From: Podospora pseudoanserina
Taxonomy: Eukaryota > Ascomycota > Sordariomycetes > Sordariales > Podosporaceae
Direction of reading: 5' to 3'
Assembly (NCBI RefSeq): GCF_035222485.1
Contig: NC_085920.1
Span: 7,984,001 to 8,048,000 of the forward strand
Length of the DNA: 64,000 nt
The notes below the pieces were generated by a model, which did no database searches, was not told the origin of the DNA, and was given only the letters and a program-made list of their open reading frames with translations. Position 1 is the first letter of the stretch. The number at the start of each line of letters is the position of its first letter. A program made the position numbers and the translations under genes. Positions 1 to 12,126 of the stretch are shown piece after piece.

Positions 1-520
1 TCCAACTCAACCCCTTTATCCTTGGGGAACTTGGCCACATGCGAGGCGTTGGCGACAGCGTACTGCTGGAAGCTGCCATCGACCGTGTACCCCGAGAGCT
101 GCGCCTCGCTGCAAAGCATCTCCTGAGCTTGCATGCAAAAGGTGCAGTGGTGGCAGGTGGAGTTGAGCCAGGGGATCCCCACGTAGTCTCCGACATCGAC
201 GCCCTGGCCCGAAGCAACCAGGCTTCCTTTGGCCACCACGACGCCGGCGCCTTCGTGACCGCCCACCAGGGGGGTCTTGCGGGGCAGGGGCCAGTCGTTG
301 TTGAGGGCGTGGAGGTCGGTGTGGCAGACGCCCGAGTACAGAATATGGATCAGGATTTCTTGGGGGCCCGGAGTGGGGACGGGGATGGTTTTTAACGTCA
401 TCACTGGCGCCTTTTGTTAGCGTGTGAACATCTGGTAATGGAGAAGACTTGAGGGGAGACTGCACCGCCATCGGCCGTGATGACCTGAGCCTTCTGCTCC
501 TTGGGGATATCGGGGGCCAT
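1..520 (-). CDS. Zinc-dependent alcohol dehydrogenase, N-terminal part (cut by window edge)
   Basis: Medium-chain zinc alcohol dehydrogenase of the fungal ADH1 type, which interconverts alcohols and aldehydes with NAD(H). Two exons are inferred: 466-520 and 1-403, with a 62-nt intron (404-465) that has a CTAAC branch site and keeps the frame (phase 1). The start at 520 gives [14 protein letters not shown], the usual N-terminus of this family. The visible part contains GVCHTDLHA (catalytic-zinc Cys), GHEGAGVVV (catalytic-zinc His-Glu) and the four structural-zinc cysteines in C-x2-C-x2-C-x7-C spacing. The C-terminal half, with the NAD-binding Rossmann fold, lies outside the window. Physiological substrate and compartment (cytosol expected) cannot be told from this fragment. 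Confidence 0.9.
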
Positions 521-2545
521 TGTGGATTGCTGGCGAGAGCAGAACAAGCTTGATGCGGGAAACAGTGAGAGGAGGAATAGTTAGAAAAAGAGAGAACGAA
601 CTTCAGTGATAGCACTACTTTAAATGCGCTTGGACACGTCTGTTCTCACTGGATGAACGTCATGGGCTCGTCAGTTCGTCTGAGGGTTGACAGTTTTATG
701 CTTTGATGCCAAGCCCACTTTCATTGCAAGCCTGGTGACGTCCCCGAATGCAGATCTGGTTGCTGGGAAAGCTCCATCCGCATACTGGTGCGGCGGGAGA
801 CACCGATCCCGAAATCCCATACCGAGATGTCGATACAAAATTCTGAAGCCGCCTTTGTGAGGGTTGAGATCGCAAGTGTTGAATGTGTGGCTTAACTCGC
901 CAGCAAACTTGGAAAGCGAAGGTAAAAGACACCATCAGCCACCATCTCTCTTACGATTGGCGACGTGTCATGGCTGCCCATGGCAGTTGGCGGTTGGCTG
1001 TGGCCATTGACGCAGCGTGGTTCGTATACATCCCAAAATATATCAGAAAGTTAAGAATTGACACGCACTTACTTCCAGAGGCATTCCCGCCGCATGCTTA
1101 TCTTGCATCGGTCCCAAGGGAGGCGTTGCGGAGTTTCGGAATCACATCTGAAAGGACTTCGGACAAAAAGTGATTTTTGGAGTGGGGGAGTCTAGGTCGG
1201 AGTTCAGCCAGTGGGGGTATATGGCAAGCCCTTTGCCGCAGTCATTGTCAGTATCAAATTATGTGCAAGGAACACTGGGAATGCATAAGTATCTTAGTGC
1301 AACATCCGTCTTGAAGTGAGGGTATTTTGTCAACATCAAATTTTAAAGGTAAACCATGCTCAGGTTCAAGGAAGTGGTTGATACGTGGATTTATGTGTAA
1401 GCCGCAACTTTTGTTGCAATGAAACATGTTTCGCCAAAAGCCACCGACTTGGTCAGTCTGAAGCGAGCAGCGCAACCTGCAGACTGCCATTATTATTAGT
1501 GTGGTGCATACTTGGGGTAGGAATTCTAGGGCTGTACATCCAAGTGATGGTTCTGAGAAAGTCTTCTGTTGATATTTCACCATATCTCTTCTCAGGGGTG
1601 AAAGCAAGCCCAGAGTCCTTGGTTATGGTGAAATATGGCAGGGTGGTGACAAATAGAAACAACTGCTTGAGACAGGAAAGCCGAACATGGATCCACATCA
1701 AGGGGGCAGACCTTAGGCGGATACAGACAGAAGAGCTGGGGCCTGATGAATTGTTTTCGACATGTCGTCACCAGCCAAGAACGACAGAAGGAAACAGTCA
1801 GAGATAGGGGCGCCCAACTACGTATAGTAGCATAATGAAGAACCATCGTGACTATCGTCAAACACAGTTTTCAATTGCCCTGTGTGACGATTTTGCTCTT
1901 TTAGAGCCCTGGTGGAAGCCTTTCGAATCTCGCTGTTTTGGGATGTGCCCGAGGCAAAGGCAGGACAAGGAATACAACGCGGATCTAAACGCTGGTGGTC
2001 ATCGTTGCTGCAATTGCCGAAAATACAATCTCATCACTGGGGAATATGCTAGTTGGAATATTGGAAGGCTGTAACCAGCCATTAGAGCAGTACAATTCGG
2101 TCCACTCACTCAACAGCTTCGAAGTAACGGCTGACACTCAACACGCCAGGTATTCGCTGCGGATGACTGATCATCACGGGGCTTCAAAGAGTGATGGTTG
2201 TGGTGAATTCGGACCAGAAGACCTTCTTCCTGCTCTTGGCTTGTTGAACTTGCTCTTGAAGACCCTCGACAGCCACGAGCCAACACTTCAATTCACTTCT
2301 ACTGTGCGTTATATCACTGCTAGTCTCGCTCCCTAGTGGGGACAAATTCCCAACGCGCTATTCACTGTTGGCATGATTGCTCCCGCAACAGCTATATGAT
2401 TTTGACCGCAAATAAACTCTTGATTGCTTCCACTTTCCCAGAACAACTCAACCTGGGTTCCAAACTACCTTGGTCTTCCCCCCTCGTAAGATCATCGACA
2501 CCAACCCATCACTCCCCCGTCATCAACATAATCAAGGAATCCCAA
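521..2545. other. Intergenic region, no supported gene
   Basis: About 2 kb between the divergent alcohol dehydrogenase and RRM genes. Short open frames occur on both strands (for example 1385-1807 + and 1592-1861 -), but none shows a recognisable domain, a convincing start or splice structure. It presumably contains both promoters. Confidence 0.6.
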
Positions 2546-2612
2546 GTAAGTCAGATGTCTTTTATCAATCGTTCAACAGTAGCAGCTACCCAGTTACTGA
2601 CGATTTCCGCAG
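2546..2612 (+). other. Predicted 5' UTR intron of the RRM gene
   Basis: A 67-nt segment begins GTAAGT, carries a TTACTGAC branch-like sequence and ends CGCAG, 13 nt before the ATG at 2626. The frame upstream of that ATG has no recognisable coding content, so the intron is best placed in the leader. Confidence 0.6.
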
Positions 2613-2625
2613 GCAGCTCAGCAAA

Positions 2626-3519
2626 ATGAACTCCAACCGCTCCCGTCCCGATAGCCGGGCTGGCCGCGCTAGCGAGCGCGTTACCTTTGATGAGATAGCG
2701 CTCAGTGACGACGAACGTATCGCCACAGTTTTCCACCCCATGAAGGCCTTAGCCAACCGTAACCAGGCGGACGAGCAAGCGTTGGGGGACGAGCGGGAGA
2801 GTCGCGGGTTCTCCCGCAACTACCGCGGCGATATGAACAATCCCAAGAACCAGCGCGGCATGGTTTCCGACAATGAGAACACCAGCTTGTTCATCACCCG
2901 GCTGCCTGCGGATGTCACCCCCGCTCAGCTCTTGAAAGCCCTCGCCCCCCATGGACCTTTCGGGAGGGTTTGGTCAGTCCACATCATCCCTGCCAATGCC
3001 GACAAGGGCCAGACAGGGGCCGCGGCAAAGCTCATCATGTTCGATCGCGCTGGGGCTGAGGCGGTATACAACTTCATTCACCGCGGCGGTCTTTCTTTCT
3101 ACAATGGGTCGACCAGGATCCGGGCGATTGTCTCCTGGAACCAGGTCAAGTCACCGCCGTCAGATCCCCGGGGCACCAAGTCGCGCGTTCTCATTATCTC
3201 GGGCCCTGCCGACTTTGTCGATGTGAAGAAGCTCAGAGCTCTGTTCAGTCGCTACTTCATCTATCAGGAGGAGGAAGTCAAGCTTACCTCGCATCGGGAC
3301 TCCAAGCATGAGATTGAGTTCAGGTTCTGCTGCTTTCACGCTCAGGCGGAGGCCGCATCGGTCTTCCTCGGACGTTTGAAACCTTCGAGTGTGTGTGTCA
3401 AGTTTGGAGCCGACCCTCTTGCTCAGCAGCCCCCAGCAAACGCTCAGGCTCGGTCGTCTGTAGCGAAGGACCGCTGGGCCCTGTTGGGTCAGCGCAGACG
3501 TGGAGGATCTAGTTCTTAA
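2626..3519 (+). CDS. RRM-domain RNA-binding protein, 297 aa
   Basis: Single-exon gene starting at the ATG just after the predicted leader intron. The N-terminus (residues 1-80) is polar and probably disordered. Residues about 86-165 look like an RNA recognition motif, with an RNP2-like LFITRLPADV strand. Residues about 180-265 (from RVLIISGPADFVDVKKLRAL) look like a second, more divergent RRM-like half. The C-terminus is basic (GQRRRGG). RNA binding is inferred from the fold only, and the target is unknown. It is probably nuclear or cytoplasmic, since no signal peptide or membrane segment is visible. The ORF is intact with codon use like its neighbours. Confidence 0.75.
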   Translation: MNSNRSRPDSRAGRASERVTFDEIALSDDERIATVFHPMKALANRNQADEQALGDERESRGFSRNYRGDMNNPKNQRGMVSDNENTSLFITRLPADVTPAQLLKALAPHGPFGRVWSVHIIPANADKGQTGAAAKLIMFDRAGAEAVYNFIHRGGLSFYNGSTRIRAIVSWNQVKSPPSDPRGTKSRVLIISGPADFVDVKKLRALFSRYFIYQEEEVKLTSHRDSKHEIEFRFCCFHAQAEAASVFLGRLKPSSVCVKFGADPLAQQPPANAQARSSVAKDRWALLGQRRRGGSSS

Positions 3520-4229
3520 GCATTTTGAACAATGCTTCAAGTCAACGAGGATATGGACGGCGGGCCGGTGGTGACGGAGAAGGCAACCTCGACCTAGGTA
3601 CTCATTAGAAGTAGTTCACGGGTAGCCCTGCTCGATTGGTGAAGAATCTATATATTATCACTATTACTTGCCCTATTATTTGCCTTTCGTCTTTTCATAG
3701 ACTACGGGGATTGCCTTAATTACATGAACTGTTCACGATGTCTGAATAGCCTCTCTACCCTTGTTGGTGAGATTTGGTGGTGGTTTCAGGGGGTGGCGTG
3801 AACACCAGCCACGTGTGGCTGAGATGTTTGATGTCACGGAGGACATTGTGTCACGGAGGACATTTTGTCATTGCAGTTTTTACACGTTGAGTACCAATGA
3901 TTTTAACAGCTTTGTATGAAGGGATTGGCTCCTGGCGGTTCTTTTGGCTCTTCCTAAATTTCCTGGTTTTGCTGAGCCCAGCGGAGTTGTTGCCTGACCA
4001 ATGTCAAGATGTAGAAACAAATGACAGCCAGGACGATAATATTGTTTTGGAAGAACGTGTCATGAGCCATGTCGGAGCGAATATTCATAGAAAGTAGAAG
4101 TCAAATCCGGAGCCCGACGTTACTATCTGCTTCCTATTGTACAAACACAGTCCCAATTGTCCTCTGCCAAATTGCGCCATCAGAAATGTCATTTCATATC
4201 ATGAAAGTGCGACCATCAGAATTGTCGCC
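3520..4229. other. Intergenic region with a short tandem duplication
   Basis: Region between the 3' ends of the convergent RRM and con-10 genes. A 16-nt unit (TGTCACGGAGGACATT) occurs twice, at 3832-3847 and 3849-3864. No gene is supported. Confidence 0.6.
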
Positions 4230-4690
4230 CTACTCCTCGGAATTGCCACCATGACTGGCGAGTCCTCCCTTCCTGCCAGCCTCGCGGGCACGCTCGCTAC
4301 CGGGCTCAAAGCTACCGGAGGAGGCTTTGCCTCCCTTGGAAGCGATCTCACGCTGTGTGGCACAAAAACAGTCAGCCATGTCTGATGGCAATACGCATAG
4401 CAAAGAATGGCAAGACACATACCTGCTTCTCGGGGTCCATGCTGGCAAAGCCCTGGTTGCCCGTACCGCTGTTGCCAGAGGAGGAGTCGTCGTTGGCAGC
4501 TTGAGTGCCGCCTCCGCCGTGGCTAGCCTTGCCACCCTTGGAAGCAATCTCGCGCACCTCCTCCTTGGGACTGGAGAAAAGAAGATTGGTTAAGGTTTGG
4601 CCATGTGTGTGTGGTGGCTGGGGGGTCGTGGGCAGAGCTAGAGGGGAGGACATACCGGTTGGCAAAGTTTCCGGGGTTGTTGCTGGCCAT
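4230..4690 (-). CDS. con-10: Conidiation-specific protein 10 (Con-10) homologue, 101 aa
   Basis: Small hydrophilic stress and development protein. The family is induced during conidiation in Neurospora and resembles bacterial stress proteins with KGG repeats. Three exons are inferred: 4656-4690, 4423-4570 and 4230-4352; all junctions keep frame. The product begins MASNNPGNFANR and carries KGG repeats: REIASKGGKASHGG (first copy), REIASKGGKASSGS (second) and AREAGRKGGLASHGG (third), plus FASMDPEKQ between them. At 101 aa it is slightly longer than the Neurospora protein. The biochemical role of the family is not established. Expression in conidia is expected from family knowledge, not seen in the sequence. 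Confidence 0.92.
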
Positions 4691-5730
4691 TTTTAGTTTG
4701 GTGTATTGAGTAGGGACTCTAGAAAGAGGTTGTGAGACTAGTTGTTGGATTGAGAGATGATTGTGGATGTTTGATTCAGAGAGCGGATGGTGCGTGGAAA
4801 AATGAAGATGGCAGTGGGTGATTGGAGGTCAATAAATACTTTTTCCCCCTCTCATGTCAGCCACCTTTCTGGCGGAAAACCCAGGGAGTGTTTGCTCCAT
4901 TCTCTAAGCTTTTGGTTGGGGTTGCCGAAAACGGAAGGATGCAGCACAGTCATGATGATAGTGATGATGTCAACATTATGGGGGAAACAGCCAGTGGGAA
5001 GGTGCGGGGCGGTGCTGGTTTGTCACATTTGTCAATCTCTCCATACTGCCGTGACTGCCAACCTGCAGGCCACCGTGGGAAACAATGATTTCTTTTTCTC
5101 TCTGAAACAGAAAGCGTAATTGACTCTGGAGCAAAGTACTGGAGGGCAGGAGATCCCGGCGTAAAGATGACACAGTTGGTGGAAGTGATGATGACAGTGA
5201 CCGGATTGCGACATGGTCAAATGATGCGCTAACAAACTCGCCAAGCTTCCCGTCTCAGCGAGACTTTCAGCAGCCCCGTTTAGAAGATCTTAGGTAGCAG
5301 ATCCTGAGATAAAATCCTCCGGAGCGAAACGGGAGTCGCAAATGCGTAGATTGGTTGATGTGAGTATTCTTACTCTTCTTGGCTGTTGTGCAATTGGTAC
5401 CAATGTTTAGAACATCAGGAGATGGCAAATCCATAAGGTACTTCGTAGAACAGTTTCGCCTGCCAGGAGAGAGCGATCTCGAACGAGGAAATTGTGTGGC
5501 CCTCGAGCCTTCATGCTGATTTCTGTGACATCAACGAGGTCTTTGTCGTCCCTTCCCGATCGTCCTTCTCTTTGGTGTTTTGAAACCCGAAAGCAGCACC
5601 AGTGGCATCCCGTCAGGTGGAGCTCTCGTTGGCATCCTCTGCAAAGTTGCCAGTGGTTCACCCGACTCTCGTTCACACAACTAGTCAACCACATTGCTAT
5701 CCACCCAGGCATTGTTAAAATATCATCAGT
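4691..5730. other. Intergenic region upstream of con-10
   Basis: About 1 kb with no supported gene. The part next to the con-10 start should hold its promoter. Short open frames on both strands are not convincing. Confidence 0.55.
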
Positions 5731-6781
5731 TTGCTGGCACCAGGCGCCTTCCTCGCTCATTACCCCTGGCTTCAACACCAGCAACACGCAATCGGGATTC
5801 TTAATCATGCAGTCATGCCTCCCTTCTTCTTTTTTGCGGCCTTCGATGCGGAAACAACTACGATGCCATCAAGTTTACACGGCGGCTCAGACAATGGCTC
5901 CGACAATAGCTTCCCTCACTCTCACTATCCACCGCCGTGGAGACTTTCCGAGTTTCAGACCGGCAACTGGCAACAGTCCCATGCATACTTGGGCACTCCT
6001 TGGGAGCAACGCGAATCGTTGGAGAAAAACCGACACCATAGGTTTCTCCCGGCCCTTGAATTCGCCCTCCAAATGCTGGGCAACCAGATGGTGATCAATG
6101 AAAGGTGTTAGACTTTTCGGCACCGAAGAGATTCCAAGTGTCACCAGCTGCATCGTCGTTTGCGGTCCATACGACACAAAGAACGCTGGATTATCATCCG
6201 ATTGGATGGATGGATATCCCGCGAGAGGTACTATGTTCCACGCTAGCCTGCGTGCGCGTACATCCCGATATACATACTCACTCCCACCTGTTTAACCTTA
6301 GGCTTCACTCCCAGCCAGCGCCATATCGTTTCCAGCCTCCCCCACGCCGTCCATCCGCGACACCCCGTCCGCTCCCGCCGATGAAGCATGGGGACGCTTC
6401 GCTACCTTGTCCCCCGATAGCACCGACGACGAAGCCGCCCTGCGAGAGCTTGTGGATGCCGTTTGAGAACTCACCAAGTTGATTGCGGCTAAGGAGGCAG
6501 CGGAAAGACCATCCGACAAGTTTACCGGAAAGACTACCCGACCTGGGATGTTGGTACCGATGGGCAAGAAGAGGAGGAATATACGGAGCCGGCAATCGAC
6601 CTACATACCTGCGCGTGCCCGGCTTGCCCAAACTCTCTGCAACCAGCCGGATAACCAGACTTCGAAAACCGGCTACAAAATCCGTGTTTATACACCGGAC
6701 CTGCTATTCAGCGACCAAGTGCTAAAGAAACAAGTGTCGAATCATCTTCCCCCTCTGAAACTGCAGAGGTATCAGGAGTGA
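5731..6781 (+). pseudogene. Possible decayed protein-coding gene, function unknown
   Basis: Three adjacent open segments on the + strand read like one protein broken by small lesions. Segment one (to about 6100) includes LSEFQTGNWQQSHAYLGTPW and ALEFALQMLGNQMVINE. A one-base shift leads into KGVRLFGTEEIPSVTSCIVV and GLSSDWMDGYPARG. After a possible intron (acceptor CAG before 6316) it continues as DEAWGRFATLSPDSTDDEAA and ELTKLIAAKEAAERPSDKF. An in-frame TGA interrupts the last segment near 6463, at a place where CGA would read through. No domain is recognised. It could instead be chance open frame; the coding-like composition of the third segment is the main argument. Confidence 0.35.
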
Positions 6782-9299
6782 CAACAGTAATGGAACTCTC
6801 GGAATCACTGGAGGTTTCAGTACAGAAAACGCTGAAGTTTTGCCAATGGGTATGGTGCTTCCGTGGACGAGCTTGCCCTTTGACTCCCAAGAAAAACCCT
6901 GATATTTCAAAGTCCAGTAAGGCAATGAGCCTCTTGTTGGGGTCGAAAATGTTCTGGTTGAATATAGCTCCTCCATTGATGTAAAGGCGCTCACCGCTCA
7001 CAATATTCAATGGGAAGTTCTGATTCCCCATGAGACAAGTTTCATCTCCGATGCAGCGTGGACATTGCTTCTTGAAATCATGTCGTCGGTCCAGTGTGGG
7101 CGAGCAAAATGGCGCAATCTGTACTCCGATTCCCACACAAAGTTTCCTTTTCCTATTTCCACACCCTTCCTCCAAACCCTTTCTCCAACCTCTTCCTCCA
7201 ACCCCTTCCTTCCAACTGTCCCACACTTTCCTCACACTCCAGCCTCCAAGAATCTACCTCTTTCTCTGTATACAGCCCGACATGTTAATTTTTGTTTTCA
7301 ACCAGTGCGGCATAACAAATGGAATGTGACTCGCGGCCCACACCCTCGGCCAGCGCGGCAGGGAGTGAATCCCAACAAATGGTTGAGATATTTCCTACAC
7401 GGCTTACGTCTTTTCAAAGGGCCCCTGCGGGGCTTAATAAATCATGGCAAAACGTCAAACAGGCCGCAGATAACTCAACGGCAAAGATATTCCTGGACAA
7501 GGGCGGCTTTCGCGCTTGATTCGTGTATGTTTTAACCAAAAACTCTAAAGGCCCATAAACGCAAGTAGATAATCAACCGGTCACTCTCCAGAGTAGATGT
7601 AAAAACCCAATTGATGACGATCTGCTGTCCGAAACTATAGGGTCCCCAAATACATTTGGCCATACAACTACATCTCCTGTCTTATCAAAGTGCCACCAGT
7701 ACGTTCTAAAAGTCGTCGAGTTCGGAGCTAGTTTGGCCTCGAGACCATAACCATAATTCTCTCGCCTCCCCCCCCTCTTGTAGGTGGTCTAAAATACTTT
7801 TCAATGACACCGACCGAGGAACAAAAAATCTAGATCCAAATGCAATGCATCTTGCTCCGCACCAAGCCGAGGTGATCTGGAACTGGATGCCAATTGAAAA
7901 GACAGATGAGATGTATTGCTGATGGTGACATATGGAAGAAATGCAAGTGGCGATGCGGAGTTTCGGGATTGTAGGGAAATAAATAGGGTGTGGTCTGGAT
8001 GCCACCTGGTCTGATGATGGTCAGAAATACTCGTGTTTTTATCAGACGCTGAAGCCTGGTTGAAACTCATCAAAGCTCAGTTGTACCTGTATACACAATA
8101 CATCTGGTCATCGCTTCTACTGAAACGGTTTGACCCACGTGCTGTTGTACTTATTGCGTTGCTGTTTTAACAAACTGACTCCGGTAACCACATCCAGCAT
8201 CAACAACATCACACTATTGTGCCATCATCGTCTCTTGAAAGTATTACAATGCGAAATGGATATTCGACAGGTGGATTATATGAACGGTATGTTCTGTCAT
8301 TAATCACTTGCCGTCGGAGTTGAACTTTTGATGTCCCATCACTTTCCGAGGGGACTGGGCTTTCCCAGGATTTGGGTAACTTGATGCGGTCAGATGCCAG
8401 CTGCGCTTCTATACCTGACGAGCGGGGCAGCCGGTCGAGTAATTCCGAGCAGCAAGCGGTAACTTTAGGTACCTCATTTGGTGAGCCGAAGAGGAGGAAA
8501 GGATAAGTCCCGGAAGGGCCATAAGATGTTGGCACACAATTCCTTCAACGCTTTCGTCAAGGAATTCACAAAATAACATTCTCGTACGCCGTTGAACCGT
8601 CCCCGCAAAAAGACCCGCACTCACCTGCTCAGCTACCTCCCTCGAGATGGCCAGCCGCACGCCTGCACCATCATGAACTCCCTCCCACTTTTGCTCTAAG
8701 CTCACAGGTCCGACGTTCGCTCAGCATTTACCAAACCCGATTACTTCCGACCGATTTCCCCGATTGTCATCAAGGCGAACGCCCTGCCATGAATCCGAAA
8801 CGAACATACCAAGACGAAGACCGTCTACGGAACGCATCGTACAACATTACTTCTGGCGAAGGAAGGGTTTGGAGGAAAGGAGGAAGGGTTTGAAAGAAGG
8901 ATTTGAGAGAGGGGAAGGGAATGGGCATTCGTCAGGTTAGGAACCATTATTTTCCTAGTTAGGTGTCTTAGCTCAGCCCCCAAACAAGTGAACGGTGTAA
9001 GAGACTCTGGGGCACTTGAGCTGCCCTGGCCAATGCAGGAGCTGACGAGCGCGTTACTGTTTTAATGTCACATAAGCGCCTCCCGCCCTTTTGGAAGGTC
9101 GACGGAGTGTCAAGCCACTTATTTGTTGCATTTCTGCGCCCTTCCATCCGGCCCTTCCATCCGGCCCCCCTATCCGGCCCCTCCCTCCGCCCCTCCAACT
9201 TGGTTATGATGCCTTGTGCTCCTAGAAATGCTAAGCTAAGTAATGCTCTCCCGGGGAGTATTATCTGTTTTGGCGCCAACTCCCTTATCGTTATTATTT
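6782..9299. other. Gene-poor region, no supported gene
   Basis: Only short unsupported open frames on both strands (for example 6708-7235 - and 8409-8705 -). A C-rich block at about 9139-9197 contains imperfect repeats of the unit GGCCCTTCCATCC. The region leads into the AT-rich retroelement block. Confidence 0.5.
9139..9197. repeat. Imperfect C-rich tandem repeat
   Basis: Repeats of a unit near CCCTTCCATCCGG occur two to four times with drift. No coding role is visible. Confidence 0.6.
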
Positions 9300-12060
9300 A
9301 TCGCGACTAAAAATAGTTCGCGTATTAAAATAAATACAGTATGCTCCTGTCATGTGCATTTGGCCGAATAAATTGCAATTAACAGGCAATTCAACACGAA
9401 TTCCGTTAAGAGTCCCCCCCTAATAGCACGCACGACCAGCACCAACGACGGGTGGTCTGTATAGTGGAAAAGGAGCCAGGGTATGGATCGTGATGATCAG
9501 TAGAATATGGTTCCCACCAGTGCCTTGACGGAGGACATGGCGTGTCAAAGTTCTCCAGAGCAAGTGAGGGTGATCTAAAGTACGTCAGATCCTGACCATA
9601 TTACGCGGGAACAAAGTCGAAGTTCATCTTGCGTGCGACTTCCGGCCAGTCCCAGACGGCCAACCACTCTCCAGCACTCATAAGCCGCCAGACCTCCTCG
9701 AGAACACTCAGGTGACAACACCATCAAGGATCTGGGATGTGGCATCAGGATCCTGCACACAGACGATAATTGTTGGTTCAGCTACTACCCAGCTATCTTT
9801 CGATCATGCCAGCGCTTATATTAACATAAATATCGGGCGTTTCCAAATAGCCGCAGCCACCATGGAAAGATCAAAACAACTGGGTAATCCGGTGTGTTAT
9901 GCGTATGGGTTAGGACAAGACAGGCGCTGGATTACCTACAATAACAAGGATGTATTATAGTGGCCACCGGAATATTATACATACGCTTCTGCCGTACAAG
10001 GGTGCAAAATGGCCATTGGTTATTACTCGGGACGTACTATAATATTTTCATTCCCTCGAAATGTTGAACTGTTCGATCTTTATCTTCTTTCTCTCCTATA
10101 TTTATTTTTTCTTATTTACCACCAAAGGGGGGGTGGAGTACAGTACAGAATACATGTATAGACCAAATAACTCTTTACATTTTCAATCTGGTATCAAAAG
10201 ATAACGCATATCTTCCCGTATAGGTGGCAATATTATAGTATAGCAATAGCAATTAGCCTCAGCAGTGGTTCGAAGGAGGCGTGGCGTTGGCATGCTGTCC
10301 GGCTAGCTTAGCAAAAAGATCTGGAAATAGTGGGTTAGTATCAATCCGAGGTCCTATACTCTTTGATTAAGGTGTTTAACTATCGTAGGATATAATTAGT
10401 TGTTTGAGATCTTGCTGGTATTCCCTGGCGGCTCTTTTGGGTGTGGGCTCTTCGTTGCTACGTAGTAAGTGTCGCCGTCTTAGTAAACGCACAAGAAGTC
10501 GATGAGTCTAGAGAAGCAAAGGTTCAAACTAAATAGAAAACTATAGTCTAGTAATTTGTTAAGTTTTGCTACTTGCTGACAATACTCTCAACAACATTTC
10601 CACAAGAGCCAACAGCCCACCCATATTAACGTCAAAAACTCGGAAGCCAAACTTCGCAATAAAATACCGGTCTTTAGCTACTCTAGCCTAGTTTTATTAT
10701 TAACCCCCCCCCCCTTATTACCCAACCTTCACGCGCCCTCGACCCACAGAAACCGCCAAGACCATAAACTAACGTAGATAAACAAACCACTTTACTCACG
10801 AATAGCTAAGAACGAGTAGGGCGATAGCGATCGGATTCACCTCTTTAGGTCTCGAGGCTATGCGTAGAGAGAGGGAACTATACGTATATAATAATATTTA
10901 GACTATAAGATAGACGATAGAAGCCGATCCGTAGTGCGGCAGCACCATCAACGCCCATCGGGAAACATGACACCCACGCCTTATACCCTGTATAATCAGG
11001 CTGCGCTCCTCGGCTTTTGCTACGATGGTATTGGCTTCCTGCAACGTGGGAGTAAATAGTAAGACATTGTCAAGCAGTGGCAGGCAAAGATTAGAGAGAC
11101 CTTCTTCATTTTACCCTTTAGCCCTTTCACGGAGAAGATTATACTCCGCATCTAGAGTCTACGCTTACAAAATAACCCTCCTATGTAGATATTACATGAA
11201 GCACACATGAATATCTGCCCTGTTTGCTAGTAACTTGACAAACTAAGGTGCGCATCACCCCAACTATCCTAAATTCAGCCCCAAATACACATTCGAAAGG
11301 TTGTGGGCAATCCCTTCCTCTGGTTGAACTGCTGCAGGACCTCAGGATATTGTTCCAAATGCGTGGCGGGTTCCTAAGTATTATCCTTGTACCCATGCCC
11401 TACCCATTTAACCAGGTACTCTATCCGCCTTCCTTCTCGACGTAAGTCTAAGTCTCCTTGACCTGGAAGTACTTATCTTCTCTAATATCTTCGACTGTGG
11501 AGGTAGTTCTTAAAGAGAGGGTGCGCTACCTTAAGAAAGTCCTCCTTATGAATGATTTGCGCCGCTAAGTTTTGAATGTATAATCGTCCCGCCCATAATT
11601 CGTATAGATATTCTACGAGATTTCTACCTCAACAGCTACTACCCCGTCTACCTAAACGCGCTGAAGGACCGCTTTAAATAGTTATTGATTAAAGCTTACG
11701 AAAGCGGCTTCGACTATCTTCTTATCCGAAGCGAACCTCCATAAAAGTTGCGGCTTGAAAACACCGCGCTAACTTTAGCGGCGATTTAAACCTTAGGTTA
11801 GTAATGGTCTTTAAGCCTGTAGTATTAGCGAGTTAGTATAACGTAGGCGTATCTACCGATTAGTAAGGGCCGAAGTATTTATTTTCTGGCGCTTCCCTCG
11901 TAGCGGCCGGACAACATCCTCATCATTGCCCTGCCTGGCGTTACTGCCCACAATAGGGCAGCAGTCCTTCTTACCGTTGGTAGTCGCAATGTCGTCGACG
12001 TAAACGATGACTGATGTTTTTACAGAAAGTTGACCCGCTTCTGACGGGCGGACGGCTGTA
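9300..12060 (-). mobile_element. Degenerate, RIP-like Ty3/gypsy chromodomain retroelement remains (AT-rich block)
   Basis: The block is markedly richer in A and T than its surroundings and has almost no long open frames. On the - strand at 11455-11299 a chromodomain can still be read: RIEYLVKWVGHGYKDNT, then a stop, then EPATHLEQYPEVLQQFNQRK. The stop is TAG where the family has TGG (Trp), which is what C-to-T change at CpA on the opposite strand gives, the signature of RIP. One frameshift lies just upstream of the domain. Such a chromodomain sits at the C-terminus of the integrase in Ty3/gypsy elements of the MAGGY/Tf1 kind. Ends, LTRs and the reverse transcriptase were not identified, so the boundaries are only those of the AT-rich block. 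Confidence 0.7.
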
Positions 12061-12126
12061 TAGACAGCTCGGTATGAGCCATCCTACGGTAGTTGTTGCT
12101 TTTATTCACTGACAGCCTCGGTATGC

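Noticed and set aside
1385-1807. 140-codon + frame with a hydrophobic stretch
   Set aside because: Overlaps equally long frames on the other strand; no domain or credible start context.
6708-7235. 175-codon - frame with CPRC-containing segment
   Set aside because: 5' half derives from a CT-rich simple sequence, and no family or splice structure is visible.
8209-8705. Two overlapping - frames (108 and 98 codons)
   Set aside because: No recognisable domain and no splice pair joining them; lies in the decayed island.
11985-12020. YVDD-like reverse-transcriptase motif on the - strand (SVIVYVDDIATTN)
   Set aside because: The flanking translation has no other RT blocks, so the four residues are probably chance, although the location beside a retroelement is suggestive.
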